In this document: positions 57,050-64,000 of the stretch, piece by piece
Layout: each line of letters starts with the position of its first letter
Position numbering within the stretch: the first letter of the stretch is position 1
Notes under the pieces: generated by a model
The model's input: only the letters and a program-made list of their open reading frames with translations
Database searches by the model: none
Told to the model about the DNA's origin: nothing
Assembly: GCA_963807355.1 (NCBI GenBank)
Contig: CAWEBX010000019.1
Span: 1-64,000 of the forward strand
Length of the DNA: 64,000 nucleotides
Direction of reading: 5' to 3'
DNA from: Nitrobacter sp963807355
Lineage (GTDB): Bacteria > Pseudomonadota > Alphaproteobacteria > Rhizobiales > Xanthobacteraceae
Program-made: the position numbers and the translations under genes

Positions 57050-57642
57050 GGGTGGCTACCAGTGTGGAATTGAGTGATCCAAAGCGGTTGTCCGGCGAGC
57101 GGCATTTGCGGTCCGTGGTCTGCTGAGCATTTTACATTGCTCCAAGATCGAGCGTCACGACAAGAGACACGAGAGAAGTCAGGACAGGAGATGTCATTCG
57201 GCATCCGCATCCTCAGTTTGTCAAAGCTTGCGAACGAGACATGAAGCTCTGATCAAGTTCAAGTTGTGATCAAGTTCCAAGGGGCCGAGGCGCCGCGTTT
57301 GCGCTTCGGTAAATGTTTCAGCAACGCCGCCGCCGCTTGCGCCGTCGATGACTAGAATTCAGCACATGGTCAAGAAAGAGTAAGAAGATTTGCGGTCGCT
57401 GATCGTACGATCGAGATGACGTATCGACGTAAAAACCTCGGCGAGACGTTTGATACTGCGCAAAGATGCAATCAGTTCTCGCGATTGGAACGTTTTCGTT
57501 GTTGCCGCATAGCAGCATGAACGGCGCTTGCATCTTAAAATATACTCCTTTAAGGAAACGGCCGGTACGTAACGCGCTTGTTAGGCCCGTATCAAAGGCC
57601 GTCAGGTGCTTGTGCGGGTTTATGACAAGGAGCGCGAGCGGC
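57050..57642. other. Gene-free stretch upstream of the cytochrome oxidase operon
   Basis: No supported gene. Contains the promoter region of coxB and AAGGAGCG at about 57627-57634 as its ribosome site. An AT-rich dyad CTTAAAATATACTCCTTTAAG near 57534-57554 could be regulatory. Confidence 0.4.
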
Positions 57643-58497
57643 ATGAAGATGTCGATGGGCCATTATGGCCGCCGGTTTGGCCGCCGGTTTCTGGGATTAG
57701 CGTTTGGAGGAGCGGCGCTTGCCGCCAGTGGTGCGGTTTCGGCGGAGGAGCTGGGTCAACCGCATCCCTGGGCGTATGGACTTCAGACGGGTGTGACGCC
57801 TGTCATGGAGAGCGTTGCGCGGATGCATAGCGGGCTTCTGGTTGTGATCACGCTGATCACGCTGTTTGTGACGGGCCTGCTGGTTGTGGCGATGTTGCGT
57901 TTCAACGCGCGGTCCAATCCGGTTCCGTCGAAGACGACCCACAACACGATGATCGAGGTTGCGTGGACGATCATTCCGGTTTTGATCCTGGTTGGCATTG
58001 CGGTGCCGTCGTTCCGGCTTTTGTTTGAGCAGCTTGACCTTCCGAAGGCTGACCTGACGGTGAAGGCGGTCGGCAAGCAGTGGTACTGGAGCTACGCGTA
58101 TCCGGACAACGGCAAGTTCGAGTTTGACTCGCTGATGGCGCATGAGAAGCAGCCACGGATGCTTGCGGTGGACAACGAGCTGGTTGTTCCTGTGAACAAG
58201 ATCGTCCGGGTTCAGGTGACCGGGGCCGATGTCATTCATTCGTTTGGCGTTCCGGCGTTCGGCATCAAGGTGGACGCGATCCCGGGCCGTCTCAACGAGA
58301 CCTGGTTCAAGGCCACCAAGACGGGCGTGTTCTACGGCCAGTGCTCGGAGCTGTGCGGGCGGGATCACGCCTTCATGCCGATTGCGGTTCGTGTGGTGAG
58401 CGAGCAGGATTTTGCGGCCTGGATTGAAACCGCGAAGAAGAAGTTTGCCTCGAACCCGGCGAACGCGGTGGCGTCAGCTGCCGACGTGATGCGCTAG
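57643..58497 (+). CDS. coxB: Cytochrome c oxidase subunit II
   Basis: Receives electrons from cytochrome c at the CuA site. ATG 57643 with AAGGAGCG nine bases upstream. Signal GRRFLGLAFGGAALAASGAV ending SAEE, two membrane helices (HSGLLVVITLITLFVTGLLV, MIEVAWTIIPVLILVGIAVP), and a CuA domain KAVGKQWYWSYAYPDNGKFE, GADVIHSFGVPAFGIKVDAI, YGQCSELCGRDHAFMPI with both Cys, His and Met. 284 residues. First gene of the oxidase operon. Confidence 0.96.
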   Translation: MKMSMGHYGRRFGRRFLGLAFGGAALAASGAVSAEELGQPHPWAYGLQTGVTPVMESVARMHSGLLVVITLITLFVTGLLVVAMLRFNARSNPVPSKTTHNTMIEVAWTIIPVLILVGIAVPSFRLLFEQLDLPKADLTVKAVGKQWYWSYAYPDNGKFEFDSLMAHEKQPRMLAVDNELVVPVNKIVRVQVTGADVIHSFGVPAFGIKVDAIPGRLNETWFKATKTGVFYGQCSELCGRDHAFMPIAVRVVSEQDFAAWIETAKKKFASNPANAVASAADVMR

Positions 58498-58520
58498 GCG
58501 TCGCGTAGGGCGATTTCGAC

Positions 58521-58551
58521 GGGGCGACAACCGCTAAAGGGACGTCGCCCC
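58521..58551. other. Hairpin between coxB and ctaD
   Basis: GGGGCGAC pairs with GTCGCCCC across a 15-base loop. Sits 24 bases after the coxB stop. May balance expression or protect transcript ends; no T-run. Confidence 0.5.
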
Positions 58552-58610
58552 AAGGGATATCGCTAAGGTTCGTTCGAAGGACTTCAAGGGACGAAAGACA
58601 GGATTAGACA

Positions 58611-60236
58611 ATGGCAACAACCGCAGCACATGCTCACGACCACGGCCATGACGATCATGGCGACCATGCGCACCACCCGACAGGGTGGCGGCGCTTTGCG
58701 TATTCGACCAATCACAAGGACATCGGGACTATGTACCTGGTGTTCGCCATCGTCGCGGGGATCATCGGCGGCCTGATGTCGATGGGCATCCGGGCGGAAC
58801 TGATGTATCCCGGCGTGCAGGTTTTTGATCCTGCGCATACCTACAACGTCTTTGTGACCTCGCACGGCCTGATCATGATCTTCTTCATGGTGATGCCTGC
58901 GATGATCGGCGGCTTCGGCAACTGGTTCGTGCCGCTGATGATCGGGGCGCCCGACATGGCGTTTCCGCGCATGAACAACATCTCGTTCTGGCTGCTGCCA
59001 GCGGCGTTTGCGCTGTTGCTGACCTCCACGTTCGTGGAAGGTGAGCCGGGCGCGGCGGGCGCGGGCACGGGCTGGACGCTGTATGCGCCGCTGTCGACGA
59101 GCGGTCATCCCGGACCGTCGGTGGATTTTGTGATCCTCGCGGTGCATCTGGCCGGCGCCTCCTCGATTTTGGGCGCGATCAACTTCATCACCACGATCTT
59201 CAACATGCGCGCGCCTGGCATGACCTTGCACAAGATGCCGCTGTTCGTCTGGTCGATCCTGGTGACGGTGTGGCTGCTCTTGCTGTCGCTGCCGGTTCTG
59301 GCGGGTGCGATCACGATGCTTTTGACCGACCGTAACTTCGGCACCACGTTCTTCGCTGCCGACGGCGGCGGCGATCCGGTGCTGTTCCAGCATCTGTTCT
59401 GGTTCTTCGGTCATCCCGAAGTGTACATCCTGATTCTGCCGGGCTTCGGCATGATCAGCCATGTGATCTCGACGTTCTCGAAGAAGCCGATCTTCGGCTA
59501 TCTCGGCATGGCCTATGCGATGGTCGCGATCGGCGGCATCGGCTTCGTCGTGTGGGCGCACCACATGTACACGGTCGGCATGGTGTCGACGGCGCAGGCT
59601 TATTTCGTCGCCGCCACGATGGTGATCGCGGTGCCGACCGGCGTGAAGGTGTTCTCGTGGATCGCCACCATGTGGGGCGGCTCGATCGAGTTCAAGGCGC
59701 CGATGCTGTTTGCGATCGGCTTCATCTTCCTGTTCACGGTTGGCGGCGTGACCGGCGTGGTGCTGGCCAATGCGGGCGTCGACCGGGTGATGCAGGAGAC
59801 CTACTACGTCATCGCGCACTTCCACTACGTGATGGGCATTGCCGCGGTGTTCTCGATCTTCGCGGGCTGGTACTACTGGTTCCCGAAGATCTCCGGCTAC
59901 ATGTACAACGAGACCATCGCCAAGCTGCACTTCTGGCTGATGTTCATCGGCGCCAACGTCCTGTTCTTCCCGCAGCACTTCCTCGGACTGCAGGGCATGA
60001 TGCGGCGCTCGGTCGACTATCCGGATGCGTTCGCGGGCTGGAACGAGATCTCGTCCTACGGCGCCTTTATCGCGGGGTTCGGCGCTGTGGTCTTCATCTA
60101 CGGTCTGATCGACGCCTTCGCGCGCAAGGAGCAGGCGGCGGACAATCCGTGGGGCGAAGGTGCAACCACGCTGGAATGGACGCTGTCGTCACCGCCGCCG
60201 TTCCACCAGTTCTCCACCCTGCCGAAGGTGCAGTAA
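58611..60236 (+). CDS. ctaD: Cytochrome c oxidase subunit I
   Basis: Catalytic haem a/a3-CuB subunit. 541 residues. His-rich N-terminal tail (AHAHDHGHDDHGDHAHH), then STNHKDIGTMYLVFAIVAGI, HGLIMIFFMVMPAMIGGFGN (haem a ligand region), the CuB site WFFGHPEVYILILPGFGMIS, VVWAHHMYTVGM and DTYYVIAHFHYV-like ETYYVIAHFHYVMGIAAVFS. Full length. It follows coxB by 113 bases. Confidence 0.97.
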   Translation: MATTAAHAHDHGHDDHGDHAHHPTGWRRFAYSTNHKDIGTMYLVFAIVAGIIGGLMSMGIRAELMYPGVQVFDPAHTYNVFVTSHGLIMIFFMVMPAMIGGFGNWFVPLMIGAPDMAFPRMNNISFWLLPAAFALLLTSTFVEGEPGAAGAGTGWTLYAPLSTSGHPGPSVDFVILAVHLAGASSILGAINFITTIFNMRAPGMTLHKMPLFVWSILVTVWLLLLSLPVLAGAITMLLTDRNFGTTFFAADGGGDPVLFQHLFWFFGHPEVYILILPGFGMISHVISTFSKKPIFGYLGMAYAMVAIGGIGFVVWAHHMYTVGMVSTAQAYFVAATMVIAVPTGVKVFSWIATMWGGSIEFKAPMLFAIGFIFLFTVGGVTGVVLANAGVDRVMQETYYVIAHFHYVMGIAAVFSIFAGWYYWFPKISGYMYNETIAKLHFWLMFIGANVLFFPQHFLGLQGMMRRSVDYPDAFAGWNEISSYGAFIAGFGAVVFIYGLIDAFARKEQAADNPWGEGATTLEWTLSSPPPFHQFSTLPKVQ

Positions 60237-60245
60237 TGTGACTGT

Positions 60246-60270
60246 GCGCGGCGCGCTCGACGCGCCGCGC
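60246..60270. promoter_or_regulatory. Perfect 10-bp hairpin between ctaD and ctaB
   Basis: GCGCGGCGCG pairs perfectly with CGCGCCGCGC around the loop CTCGA, starting ten bases after the ctaD stop and ending 22 bases before the chosen ctaB start. Likely an attenuator or stability element that lowers ctaB output relative to subunit I. Confidence 0.7.
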
Positions 60271-60291
60271 ACCCAACAAGCGGGTTGTATC

Positions 60292-61230
60292 GTGTCGGTT
60301 GTTGATCAAAAAGCCGTTGAACTGCCGCCCCGGATCTCGGAGGCGAGTGTTGCCGATTACTTCGCGCTGCTGAAGCCACGGGTGATGTCGCTCGTGATCT
60401 TCACTGCGCTGGTCGGGCTGATGATCGCGCCGGGCCATGTTCACCCGGTCCTGGGCTTCATCTCGATCCTCTGCATCGCGGTCGGAGCCGGTGCCTCCGG
60501 CGCGCTGAACATGGCGCTGGAAGGCGATATCGACGTGCTGATGTCGCGCACGGCCAACCGGCCGATCCCGCGCGGCCGCATCACCCGCGGCGAGGCGATG
60601 GGGTTTGGCCTCACGCTGTCGTTCTTCTCGGTGATGACGCTCGGCGCCCTGGTCAACTGGTATGCCGGGGGTCTGCTCGCCTTCACGATCTTCTTTTATG
60701 TTGTGATCTACACGATGGGACTGAAGCGGCGGACCGCGCAGAACATCGTGATTGGCGGCGCCGCCGGTGCGCTGCCGCCGGTGGTGGCGTGGGCGGCTGC
60801 GACGGGGTCGCTGTCGGTGGAGCCGCTGCTTCTGTTCCTGATCATCTTCTTCTGGACGCCGCCGCATTTCTGGGCGCTGGCGCTGTTCCGCAACGACGAC
60901 TACACCCGCGCCGGCGTGCCGATGTTGCCGGTGGTTGCCGGTCCCGATGCGACCCGGCTGCAGATCCTGCTCTATACCATCGTGCTGGTGGCGGTCGCCG
61001 CCGCGCCCTGGCCGCTCGGCTACTTCGATTGGATTTATGGTGTCACTTCGCTGATCCTCGGCGCCGGCATGCTGGTGTTCGCGATCAATGTCTATCGCCA
61101 TCGCACCGGCAGCACGGCGCTACGCGCCACGCGGCGGTTGTTCGCCTTTTCGATCCTCTATCTGTTCGCGCTGTTTGCCGTTCTGCTGCTCGATGTGGTT
61201 GCGAAGGCCATCGCGCCGTTGATCTGGTAG
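60292..61230 (+). CDS. ctaB: Protoheme IX farnesyltransferase
   Basis: Makes haem O, precursor of haem A. GTG 60292 (VSVVDQKAVELPPRISEASV) is chosen since it gives the usual N-terminus and lies past the hairpin; GTG 60238 is in frame but would run through the stem. UbiA-type polyprenyl transferase with LLKPRVMSLVIFTALVGLMI, NMALEGDIDVLMSRTANRPI (D-x-x-x-D), and FFWTPPHFWALALFRNDDYT. 312 residues, nine helices. Confidence 0.95.
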   Translation: MSVVDQKAVELPPRISEASVADYFALLKPRVMSLVIFTALVGLMIAPGHVHPVLGFISILCIAVGAGASGALNMALEGDIDVLMSRTANRPIPRGRITRGEAMGFGLTLSFFSVMTLGALVNWYAGGLLAFTIFFYVVIYTMGLKRRTAQNIVIGGAAGALPPVVAWAAATGSLSVEPLLLFLIIFFWTPPHFWALALFRNDDYTRAGVPMLPVVAGPDATRLQILLYTIVLVAVAAAPWPLGYFDWIYGVTSLILGAGMLVFAINVYRHRTGSTALRATRRLFAFSILYLFALFAVLLLDVVAKAIAPLIW

Positions 61231-61245
61231 AGGGCGCATGGACCG

Positions 61246-61416
61246 ATGGACAGCAACAACAAGCCGGACGGAGACGGGATCGTTCTCACCGAGGCCCAGA
61301 AGAAGCGCCGGCGCGAGCGGTCGATCGCGATCGCCTGGGCGCTGGGGCTCATGGTCCTGCTGTTTTTCGCGGTCACCTTCATCAAGGGGCCGGGCGTTCT
61401 CGTCCGTCCGATGTGA
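61246..61416 (+). CDS. CoxF-type small membrane protein
   Basis: 56 residues from ATG 61246: MDSNNKPDGDGIVLTEAQKK, then basic RRRERS and one helix IAIAWALGLMVLLFFAVTFI, ending KGPGVLVRPM. A single-pass protein in this position (between ctaB and ctaG) is standard in Bradyrhizobium-type operons and is annotated as CoxF. Ten residues of positive charge precede the helix, predicting an N-in orientation. Confidence 0.8.
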   Translation: MDSNNKPDGDGIVLTEAQKKRRRERSIAIAWALGLMVLLFFAVTFIKGPGVLVRPM

Positions 61417-61422
61417 TTTGAG

Positions 61423-62073
61423 ATGACGGACGCGTCGCAGCACCCGCAGCAACCCGCCACCGCAGCCTCGGCCCGGCCGAAGGCGACGCCGCGCGTTGGC
61501 CGCGACGTGAAGGTCGGCGCCGCCTGCGGCCTGGTGGTCGCCCTGATGGTCGGCGCCGCCTATGCGTCGGTGCCGTTCTACGACTGGTTCTGCCGCGTCA
61601 CCGGCTTCAACGGAACGACGCAGGTGGCAGGGGAGGCCCCCCAGTCCAAGCCGCTGGAGCGCACGGTGGCCGTGCGCTTCGACTCCAACGTCTCTGGCGG
61701 GCTGCCCTGGAAGTTCGAGCCGGAACAGACCGAGATAAAGGTCCGGGTCGGCGAGGTCACCACCGTCCATTACACCATCACCAACGAGGTGGCGGCGACC
61801 ACCATGGGACAGGCGGCCTATAACGTCACGCCGCTGACAGTCGGATCCTATTTCACCAAGATCAACTGCTTCTGTTTCACCGAGCAAACCCTGGCGCCCG
61901 GTGAGAAGCGGGAGATGGCCGTCGTCTTCTATGTCGATCAGGCCTTCGCCGCCGACAGCGAGAACGACGGCGTCAATACCATCACCCTGTCCTATACCTT
62001 CTTTCCGGTGAAGAAGGCCGCGCCCAAGCCGGTGGCGGCCAACGAGCCGGACAGGCCAGGGGGAAGCATCTGA
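61423..62073 (+). CDS. ctaG: Cytochrome oxidase assembly protein CtaG (Cox11)
   Basis: Delivers copper to the CuB site. 216 residues. One N-terminal helix VGAACGLVVALMVGAAYASV, then VPFYDWFCRVTGFNGTTQ and the copper motif C-F-C-F in YFTKINCFCFTEQTLAPGEK, and MAVVFYVDQAF. Seven bases after the small ORF, so operon-linked. Confidence 0.95.
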   Translation: MTDASQHPQQPATAASARPKATPRVGRDVKVGAACGLVVALMVGAAYASVPFYDWFCRVTGFNGTTQVAGEAPQSKPLERTVAVRFDSNVSGGLPWKFEPEQTEIKVRVGEVTTVHYTITNEVAATTMGQAAYNVTPLTVGSYFTKINCFCFTEQTLAPGEKREMAVVFYVDQAFAADSENDGVNTITLSYTFFPVKKAAPKPVAANEPDRPGGSI

Positions 62074-62168
62074 GCTTTGAGGGCCGACGCGTTTTGTTAC
62101 CGACGCGTTTTGTTTTGAGATCAATAGGTGCCCAATACCGCCGGCACCGCTAACGGAGAGAGACCGCA

Positions 62169-63023
62169 ATGGCTACGGCGCAAGTCAAGCACGATTACCA
62201 CCTGGTCGACCCGAGTCCGTGGCCGATCGTAGGCGCGACCGCGGCTTTCATCATGGCCGTCGGCGCGATCCTGTGGATGCATCATCTGACCGCGGCCGCG
62301 CCGATCATTTTCGGCATCGGCCTGATCGGCGTGCTCTACACCATGGCGAGCTGGTGGGCGGATGTGATCCGCGAAGCCGAGCACAAGGGCGATCACACCC
62401 GCGTGGTGCAGATCAGCCATCGCTACGGCATGATCCTGTTCATCTGCTCCGAGGTGATGTTCTTCGTCGCCTGGTTCTGGGCCTTCTTCAACTCCGCGCT
62501 GTTCCCGGGCGATCCCGTGCATATGACGCGCGACGCGCTGTTCGGCGGTGTCTGGCCCCCCAAGGGCATCCAGACCTTCGATCCCTGGCACCTGCCGTTG
62601 CTCAACACCCTGATCCTTCTGACCTCGGGCACCACCGTGACCTGGGCGCACCATGCCCTGCTCAATGGCGACCGCAAGGGGCTGAAGTGGGGGTTGATCC
62701 TGACCATCGCGCTCGGCGCCGTCTTCACCTGCGTGCAGGCCTATGAGTATCATCACGCCGCCTTCAGCTTCGCCGGCAACGTCTACGGCGCCACCTTCTT
62801 CATGGCGACCGGCTTCCACGGCTTCCATGTGCTGGTCGGCACCATCTTCCTGATCGTCTGCCTGTTCCGCGCCAATGCGGGACACTTCACGCCCTCCCAG
62901 CACCTCGGCTTCGAATTCGCCGCCTGGTACTGGCATTTCGTCGACGTGGTGTGGCTGTTCCTGTTCGTCTGCATCTATGTCTGGGGCAACGGCGCCGCGG
63001 CCATGGCGCACGCCGCGCACTGA
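62169..63023 (+). CDS. ctaE: Cytochrome c oxidase subunit III
   Basis: 284 residues, seven membrane helices. HDYHLVDPSPWPIVGATAAF, RYGMILFICSEVMFFVAWFW, WGFFNSALFP-like AFFNSALFPGDPVHMTRDA, GTTVTWAHHALLNGDRKGLK, ATGFHGFHVLVGTIFLIVCL and AAWYWHFVDVVWLFLFVCIY, all typical of subunit III. ATG 62169. A hairpin terminator follows. Confidence 0.96.
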   Translation: MATAQVKHDYHLVDPSPWPIVGATAAFIMAVGAILWMHHLTAAAPIIFGIGLIGVLYTMASWWADVIREAEHKGDHTRVVQISHRYGMILFICSEVMFFVAWFWAFFNSALFPGDPVHMTRDALFGGVWPPKGIQTFDPWHLPLLNTLILLTSGTTVTWAHHALLNGDRKGLKWGLILTIALGAVFTCVQAYEYHHAAFSFAGNVYGATFFMATGFHGFHVLVGTIFLIVCLFRANAGHFTPSQHLGFEFAAWYWHFVDVVWLFLFVCIYVWGNGAAAMAHAAH

Positions 63024-63056
63024 CCGGGACCAGCCCGCTCAACACCATCAAGACAA

Positions 63057-63080
63057 GGGCGGCCGCCGGGCCGCCCTTTT
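63057..63080 (+). terminator. Rho-independent-type terminator after ctaE
   Basis: GGGCGGCC / GGCCGCCC with loop GCCG, then TTTTCTCTTT. It lies 33 bases after the ctaE stop and 20 before the DUF983 start. It would partly separate the structural genes from DUF983-surf1. Confidence 0.8.
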
Positions 63081-63100
63081 CTCTTTCGGAAGAAACGCTG

Positions 63101-63490
63101 ATGTCCAATCTCGCTCGGCCGACATTGTCCCAGACCATCCTGCGCGGACTCGCCTGCAAATGCCCGCGCTGCGGCAAGGGAAAACTCTTCTCCGGATTCC
63201 TGACCCTGCGACCCGCCTGCGACGCTTGCGAGCAGGATTACGCCTTCATCGACGCCGGCGACGGTCCCGCCGTGTTCATCATCCTCATCGCAGGGTTCAT
63301 CGTCGTCGCTGCCGCCCTCGTCGTCGAAGTCAAGTATCAGCCATCCCTCTGGATCCACGCAGCTCTCTGGATCCCTCTCGTCCTCGCTGTTACGCTGTGG
63401 CCCTTGCGCGCAATGAAATCGCTCCTGATCAGCCTCCAGTTCCATCACAAGGCTGCTGAGGGACGCGTAGTCTCTCGTAATCGTCCATGA
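63101..63490 (+). CDS. DUF983 family zinc-ribbon membrane protein
   Basis: 129 residues from ATG 63101: TILRGLACKCPRCGKGKLFS and LRPACDACEQDYAFIDAGD, two C-x-x-C pairs, then two membrane helices (FIILIAGFIVVAAALVVEVK, HAALWIPLVLAVTLWPLRAM). DUF983 genes typically lie between ctaE and surf1; the role is probably in oxidase assembly. The stop overlaps the surf1 start (ATGA). Confidence 0.92.
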   Translation: MSNLARPTLSQTILRGLACKCPRCGKGKLFSGFLTLRPACDACEQDYAFIDAGDGPAVFIILIAGFIVVAAALVVEVKYQPSLWIHAALWIPLVLAVTLWPLRAMKSLLISLQFHHKAAEGRVVSRNRP

Positions 63491-64000
63491 ATGCCCCCCG
63501 CCGTCGCGATAGCAGCGCCGGTCTCGGCCTCGGCCTCGTTGCGCTGGTCATGGTCGCCGTGCTCGTGGGTCTTGGCATCTGGCAGTTGCGGCGGGGAGCC
63601 GAGAAGCACGCGCTGATTGCAGCGCTCACCGAGCGATTGACCACCGCGCCCATCGCCTTGTTCCCGCCGGCAGACTGGGCGACATTATCGTCGGTCAGGG
63701 ATGAATTTCGCCGGGTGAGTTTTTCGGCGACCTACGAAGCGCGACCCGACGCAATGGTTTACAGCTCCGGCTCGGCTGTGCGCCCGGATGTTGGGCTTGG
63801 CACGTGGGCATTTCTGCCCGCGCGACTGGCCGACGGGAGCGTACTCGTTGTTAATACGGGCTTCGTGCAGAACATCACGCAGGATCGCAACCAGCAGGAT
63901 CGTGCGGTGAAACCGTTGGTGACGGGACAGCCCGTGGCGATGACGGGTTATCTCCGCTTCCCGGAAGAAGCTGGCGCCCTGACTGCGTCTGCCAGTCGCG
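63487..64000 (+). CDS. SURF1 family oxidase biogenesis protein (cut by window edge)
   Basis: ATG 63487 inside the DUF983 stop. GLGLGLVALVMVAVLVGLGI forms the first helix, followed by WQLRRGAEKHALIAALTERL, the SURF1 signature G-x-W-Q-x-x-R. Periplasmic region FRRVSFSATYEARPDAMVYS and VLVVNTGFVQNITQDRNQQD. Only the first 171 codons are in the window; the second helix should follow. Involved in haem a insertion. Confidence 0.92.
   Translation, partial: MNAPRRRDSSAGLGLGLVALVMVAVLVGLGIWQLRRGAEKHALIAALTERLTTAPIALFPPADWATLSSVRDEFRRVSFSATYEARPDAMVYSSGSAVRPDVGLGTWAFLPARLADGSVLVVNTGFVQNITQDRNQQDRAVKPLVTGQPVAMTGYLRFPEEAGALTASASR

Noticed and set aside
58584..59978. A 464-codon open frame antisense to ctaD, and similar long frames opposite ctaB, ctaG and ctaE.
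   Set aside because: They are His/Arg/Asp-rich shadows caused by strong third-position GC in the oxidase genes.

Overview
The window looks like two genomes joined end to end. Bases 1 to about 9731 carry an eight-gene operon (all on the minus strand) plus one divergent hydrolase gene. Every one of these genes is recognisable but broken by one or more single-base frameshifts, and the gene ends carry a GC-rich palindromic repeat (core TCGCTATCGGCTGTCCGCT) not noticed elsewhere. Family content and repeat style recall Acidobacteriota (Vicinamibacteria-like); that is inference. At about 9731 the reading frame of an alphaproteobacterial gene (10459 down to 9731, M15/VanY-type peptidase) stops mid-domain and unrelated sequence begins, so the most economical reading is a chimeric contig.

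Bases 9731-64000 read as a Nitrobacteraceae/Bradyrhizobiaceae chromosome (Afipia, Nitrobacter, Bradyrhizobium, Rhodopseudomonas group). The reasons are the gene orders HIG1 / PduO-type adenosyltransferase / etfB-etfA / hydroxybutyryl-CoA dehydrogenase, argH / small lipoprotein / lysA, and coxB-ctaD-ctaB-small ORF-ctaG-ctaE-DUF983-surf1; a CycM-type membrane-anchored cytochrome c; and intergenic palindromes of the kind common in this family.

Layout: 9.7-13.2 kb, cell-wall peptidase fragment, L,D-transpeptidase and two tandem small paralogues. 13.4-26.2 kb, an accessory zone ending at tRNA-Leu(CAA) with an intact tyrosine integrase beside it; it holds a short-form AMP nucleosidase, an MASE1-like/HWE histidine kinase, an AraC regulator, a solitary glycogen synthase, and remnants of a second integrase, an ISL3 transposase and a serine recombinase. 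26.4-28.8 kb, a DsbB/DsbA-type thiol-oxidation cluster in which three genes are disrupted. 28.9-30.1 kb, an NO-response locus: group III globin and a small membrane protein divergent from nsrR with a dyad operator between them. 30.2-48.5 kb, housekeeping genes. 48.5-57 kb, sparse, with a split CobW-family GTPase and a frameshifted NTPase. 57.6-64 kb, the aa3 cytochrome oxidase operon, running off the right edge inside surf1.

The best candidate for an under-described system is the 0.2-8.5 kb operon: VWA lipoprotein, PspA/IM30-like protein, membrane-anchored solute-binding/OmpA fusion, ABC permease, ABC ATPase, coiled-coil membrane protein, AAA+ ATPase and a small helical protein. This suggests an envelope-maintenance machine that links a peptidoglycan-binding receptor to a membrane-remodelling PspA and an AAA+ ATPase.
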